A DNA stretch of 64,000 nucleotides. Source: Chloroflexota bacterium (lineage in GTDB: Bacteria; Chloroflexota; UBA11872; VXOZ01). The stretch is from contig JAJEAH010000027.1 in the NCBI GenBank assembly GCA_022824225.1, forward strand, positions 1-64,000, given 5' to 3'. A program made the translations under genes and the position numbers. The notes under the pieces are model-generated. The model ran no database searches. It was not told where the DNA came from and saw only the letters and a list, made by a program, of their open reading frames with translations. Numbering within the stretch: the first letter of the stretch is position 1; every line of letters starts with the position of its first letter. Of the stretch, positions 61,025 through 64,000 are shown in pieces.

Positions 61025-63301
61025 CTACCGCGGCGTCCAATTCAGATGCCTATCCAAGAACGGAAACGTCCCCGTGCCTTCGATCATGTGGCCGCCGTCG
61101 AAGTAGTAGATTTCGGCGCGGTCGGGAATCTTGAGGTCGGCGTAGCGGCGTTGGACTCTCGCGTATTCGTGGGCGCACCATTCGTCAGACGCCACGGCGT
61201 CGCGGTGGCCGCGCTCGACCATGAAGGGGCGCGGCGCCATCAAGTAGGCCATCTCGGCGTAGTTGAAGGTCCGGCCCAGGTCGAACTCAGGTATCTCCCA
61301 TTCATGATTGAACAGATAACCTGAGAAGTAGTCGGTGCTGGCGCACTTGCGCAGCCACTCGTTGAAATCGCCGGAGCAAATCGAGAGCGCATATTGGGTT
61401 AACACCGTCGGGATGCGCATGGCCGCCTTGCCGCCGTAGGAGAGTCCGTAGAAGCCGATGCGGTCCGCGTCGACGAACGGCAGCGCGGCAAGCCAGCGGA
61501 GCAGTTGCTCGTGCTGCGCGATGGCGAACGAGAAGAGGGTCCAGCCCAGCGGATTCGCCTTGCGCTGGAGGGTGCGAAACTCGTGAAAGCCGATATAGGG
61601 GTTTTGCGGCGCGTAGGTGATGTAGCCCCGTTCGGCCAGCCGCGCGGCAAAGGCGCTATACGCGTCCTTGTCTTCCGTGATGACGTCCTCAGGCCGGCCC
61701 TCCAGCCCGTGCTGGCACACCACCACCGGCCGCCGCTCGCCGGGCGCAATGTCCTTCGGGATGAGCAAGATGCCGTGGGTGAAAACGTCCGCCAGCACGT
61801 CCAACGTAACCTCGTGTCCCCACCAGGCATCGCTGTCGCCGTAGGGGCGGCTGCGCAGGTTGAACGGCAGGCTGGGGTCCGGGCAACGCCCAATGAGGTC
61901 CTCCCAAAAGCGCTGGCGGTAGGCGGCTGTCGATTCTTCCCACTCTTCGAGTGATGACGTGTCAGCGTCGTTCCAGAATGCTTCCCGCACCCGCCACGCT
62001 TGGTCGATGCTGCCCTGCACGTGGGCTACGAGTTGCTTGAACTGCTGTTTCGTTCGCTCAGCGGGGTCAAAATCACTTCTGGCGTCACGCGGTTGCGTGT
62101 TTGCAGCTTCATCGCGGGCTTTCACCCCCAGACCTGCCAACAATGCCGCCAAGGCTGCATCGGAGCCGGGGCCGTCGGCGGCGGCAGGCGGCTCGACGAG
62201 GACCAGCCGGTCCGCAGCGCCCGCCGCGGCAAAGCGCGCGCGGGCGCGGTCCACTTCCGCGGCGACCTCGTCTAGCGGCGCGGGCTCGATCTTGCCGGGA
62301 GCCGTCGTTTGGCCGCGGGCGTGCTCCTGGTGCCGGATCGGCGGCGCGCCGGGCACTGCGGGCGCGGGTGTCGCCTCCACGACCAGACTACGGGGCGCGA
62401 CCATGGCGGCGAGTTCGGCGTCACTGTAGCCCCGCAGCAACCGCCAGACGTTGCGGTAGAGCGGTTCCTGCCACAGATCGCGCCGGTTGCGGAAGTAGCC
62501 GCTCACCCCCACTCCGCTAATGCGCTCGTCCAGCGCGCCGCTGTACAACGCCAGCAGGCCGCCCTCGCCGTAGCCAAAGACCGCCACCGGCGCGTCTTCG
62601 GGCGCTTGCTGGGGGGATGTGAAGAAGTCGACCAACGCCAGGAGCTTTTGCACCTCGTAGCCGATGACGTGACGCCCCATCTCGAAGGCCATGCGGTAGA
62701 TGAATTCGCGGTGGGGCTGGTCGGTCATGCGAATCGCCGGGTTGCCCGACAGGGAGTGGTCCCGGTCGATGAGTGCGGGAACCACAACCTGGCAGCCGCG
62801 CTCAACCAAGCGCCGGGCGAACTGCTGCGCCGGCGCTAAGCCGGGGGCGAGGCCGGCGAGCATCTCCGGCGTCCAATCGGCGTCCGGCACGGCGATGACG
62901 TGGGCGCTGGGCGGACGCTTGGGCCGTAAGAGCAAGCCTTCGCCATCGACACCATCCAGTACGGGCCACCGGACCGCGTGCACGTCATAGGTGGGCGTGG
63001 CCGCAACCCGGAACGGGTCCGTTGTGGAACACACGAACTCCAGTGACGGCGCCGGTTTTCGATCATCGGCCATGCCAATGATGTGCGCGAATTCCTGTCG
63101 CCGCTCTTGTACGGCCGTTTCCGAAAGCTCGTTGGCGGCCGGTTCCGACTGGAGCCTGGCGGCGGCCGTTTGGTCGGCGGCGCGCAGCTCGCGGTCCAGG
63201 TAGCGGTGGATGCCCGCAATCATCTGGGCGGCGATGTCGCCCGCCTCGTCAAGCGGCGCGGCGTCAGGCAGATGGGAGGCGTCGAAGTGCGATTGGCCCA
63301 T
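61025..63301 (-). CDS. tandem alpha/beta-hydrolase (acetyl-xylan-esterase/dienelactone-hydrolase-like) with inactive first domain
   Basis: The ATG at 63301 (MGQSHFDASHLPDAAPLDEAGD) with AAGGA upstream gives 758 residues; the track's longer start is unsupported. After a helical N-terminus, domain 1 (about 90-380) has a hydrolase-like core but its nucleophile elbow reads VFGYGEGGLLAL, where the Ser of GxSxG is replaced by Gly 245. Domain 2 (about 480-758) is complete: oxyanion VVVCQHGLEGRPEDV, elbow IGFYGLSYGGKAAM (Ser 621), Asp region MVERGHRDAVASDEW and His in FDGGHMIEG. The second half resembles acetyl-xylan esterases and dienelactone hydrolases. No signal peptide is present, so it is cytoplasmic. 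Confidence 0.8.
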   Translation of the reverse strand: MGQSHFDASHLPDAAPLDEAGDIAAQMIAGIHRYLDRELRAADQTAAARLQSEPAANELSETAVQERRQEFAHIIGMADDRKPAPSLEFVCSTTDPFRVAATPTYDVHAVRWPVLDGVDGEGLLLRPKRPPSAHVIAVPDADWTPEMLAGLAPGLAPAQQFARRLVERGCQVVVPALIDRDHSLSGNPAIRMTDQPHREFIYRMAFEMGRHVIGYEVQKLLALVDFFTSPQQAPEDAPVAVFGYGEGGLLALYSGALDERISGVGVSGYFRNRRDLWQEPLYRNVWRLLRGYSDAELAAMVAPRSLVVEATPAPAVPGAPPIRHQEHARGQTTAPGKIEPAPLDEVAAEVDRARARFAAAGAADRLVLVEPPAAADGPGSDAALAALLAGLGVKARDEAANTQPRDARSDFDPAERTKQQFKQLVAHVQGSIDQAWRVREAFWNDADTSSLEEWEESTAAYRQRFWEDLIGRCPDPSLPFNLRSRPYGDSDAWWGHEVTLDVLADVFTHGILLIPKDIAPGERRPVVVCQHGLEGRPEDVITEDKDAYSAFAARLAERGYITYAPQNPYIGFHEFRTLQRKANPLGWTLFSFAIAQHEQLLRWLAALPFVDADRIGFYGLSYGGKAAMRIPTVLTQYALSICSGDFNEWLRKCASTDYFSGYLFNHEWEIPEFDLGRTFNYAEMAYLMAPRPFMVERGHRDAVASDEWCAHEYARVQRRYADLKIPDRAEIYYFDGGHMIEGTGTFPFLDRHLNWTPR

Positions 63302-63548
63302 GGTATTGAGTGTCCTTCTCCTGCAATTGCATGCACATGGGAACAGTACCGCGTGAGCGCAACCGGCGCAAGACGCAAGAACGGCGCTTGCGGTGAGCCC
63401 ACAGCTACAAAATAGCCGTGGGCACATCCGGTAAGCGCCGCCTACTCTAATCCCGCGTGCGAAGTGCGGATGCTACGCTACGTCCTCAACAGACCGCGCC
63501 GACAAGCTGCGTCGCCAGCGCCGCGCGGTCTCCCAAGGGACTTAGCGG

Positions 63549-64000
63549 CTACTTCCATTCGTCCGGCCGCTGGGAGAACAGCTCGTTGAGCCTTGCCGCC
63601 GACTCCTGCATCGCCTCCGTGGTGTCGATTTCACCCGCAAGCGCGCGGCCCATCGGCTCGTTCATGGTGCTCCAGGCCTCTGAACCTTCCGGCAGCACCA
63701 GCAAGTCGTGACCGCCGCTCTGCCACACGCTCTGCACGTCGTTGATGTGCGTACCCTCGAACAGCCGCAGCCAGTTCTCGGACGTCGCCGCCCAGAACAA
63801 CGGCGGCCAGGAGATCACCTCGATCTGCGGGGTGTTTTCCAGGATTTCGCGGGTATGCGAGACACGCAGCACTTCCCAGGCGTCATCCAACTGCTCGGAG
63901 AGCGACAGGATGGACCACGAGTTGCCGCCGGTGCTCACCCGCTGGATGCCGGTGGGACCCACGGGCGGCGGGGCGAAGTCCAGATTCTCCGCGCCGATGC
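63549..64000 (-). CDS. ABC solute-binding protein, C-terminal part (cut by window end)
   Basis: The frame is open past the right edge: translation of the last bases adds IGAENLDFAPPPVGPTGIQRVSTGGNSWSILSLSEQLDDAWEVLRV before the track's GTG. This is the C-terminal region of a family 1 solute-binding protein (PPPVGPTGIQRVSTGGNSWSIL and a DAWEVL helix), followed by NEPMGRALAGEIDTTEAMQESAARLNELF. Any signal peptide and start lie outside the window. Permease genes could be upstream and off the map. It is the third family 1 binding protein in the window. Confidence 0.8.
   Translation of the reverse strand, partial: IGAENLDFAPPPVGPTGIQRVSTGGNSWSILSLSEQLDDAWEVLRVSHTREILENTPQIEVISWPPLFWAATSENWLRLFEGTHINDVQSVWQSGGHDLLVLPEGSEAWSTMNEPMGRALAGEIDTTEAMQESAARLNELFSQRPDEWK

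Noticed and set aside
63302-63548. GCATGCACAT string near 63329 considered as a third CRP-like site
   Set aside because: Only one half-site (TGTGC) is present; the second half does not match.

Overview
This 64 kb window is GC-rich, densely coding bacterial chromosome. No rRNA, tRNA, CRISPR, phage or insertion sequence was found. The gene content suggests a free-living or host-associated Chloroflexota (SAR202/Dehalococcoidia-like or a related class). Supporting evidence: exported proteins with the GFP-containing repeats and Pro/Thr linkers common in that phylum, Tat-exported solute-binding lipoproteins, a System I cytochrome c cluster with a cysteine-type CcmE, several Gfo/Idh/MocA oxidoreductases, an enolase-superfamily dehydratase beside a creatininase-family hydrolase, and several families of short palindromic intergenic repeats. 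The phylum call is inference; no phylogenetic marker gene was available to test it.

Layout. 0-8 kb (minus strand): recN start and nadK, then a cell-surface or exopolysaccharide-type group of three GT4 glycosyltransferases, an exported clan GH-A glycosidase and a flippase-like membrane protein. 8-12.7 kb: M42 aminopeptidase, cytochrome P460 lipoprotein divergent from a Crp/Fnr regulator with a ThuA-like protein, and a small membrane protein/lipoprotein pair. 13-23.6 kb: catabolic genes, including two orphan solute-binding proteins, two divergent Gfo/Idh/MocA dehydrogenases, a D-cysteine desulfhydrase/ACC-deaminase-like PLP enzyme, a VOC protein and a neutral-ceramidase-like hydrolase. 23.8-33.2 kb (minus): FtsH, a two-gene ABC exporter, Fpg, and two paralogous membrane-anchored proteins. 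33.4-38.7 kb: a hypothetical protein, a TauE/SafE permease, and a minus-strand group of M55 aminopeptidase, creatininase-family hydrolase, enolase-superfamily dehydratase and GNAT acetyltransferase. 39.2-43 kb: a large exported beta-propeller protein, a SCO1-like protein, and a sucrase/ferredoxin-like protein.

43.3-52.8 kb (plus) is the best-defined system: a cytochrome c maturation cluster in the order CopD-like, ccmE, ccmF, ccmH, a CcmI-like/BNR-propeller fusion, an exported regulatory-like protein with a CcmI-like tail, ccmA, ccmB, ccmC, ccmD. CcmE carries Cys in a CPSRF motif instead of the classical heme-binding His. No CcmG thioredoxin is seen, although a SCO-like CxxxC protein lies just upstream. 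The cytochrome P460 lipoprotein at 9.4 kb is a likely client.

53-57.7 kb: an operon-like pair of a putative ATP-grasp enzyme and a lysine 2,3-aminomutase, followed by a degenerate Gfo/Idh/MocA protein overlapping a PfkB-family kinase. The ATP-grasp/aminomutase pair is the best candidate for an undescribed small pathway, namely making and then ligating beta-lysine. 58-64 kb: RqcH/NFACT, a 1.3 kb convergent intergenic region packed with mosaic palindromic repeats, a tandem-domain alpha/beta hydrolase whose first half has lost its nucleophile, and the C-terminal part of a third solute-binding protein.

Two near-identical TGTGAACC(A/T)ATGCACA sites sit at the ftsH promoter and at the divergent promoter near 33.2 kb. 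They look like operators for a CRP-type regulator.
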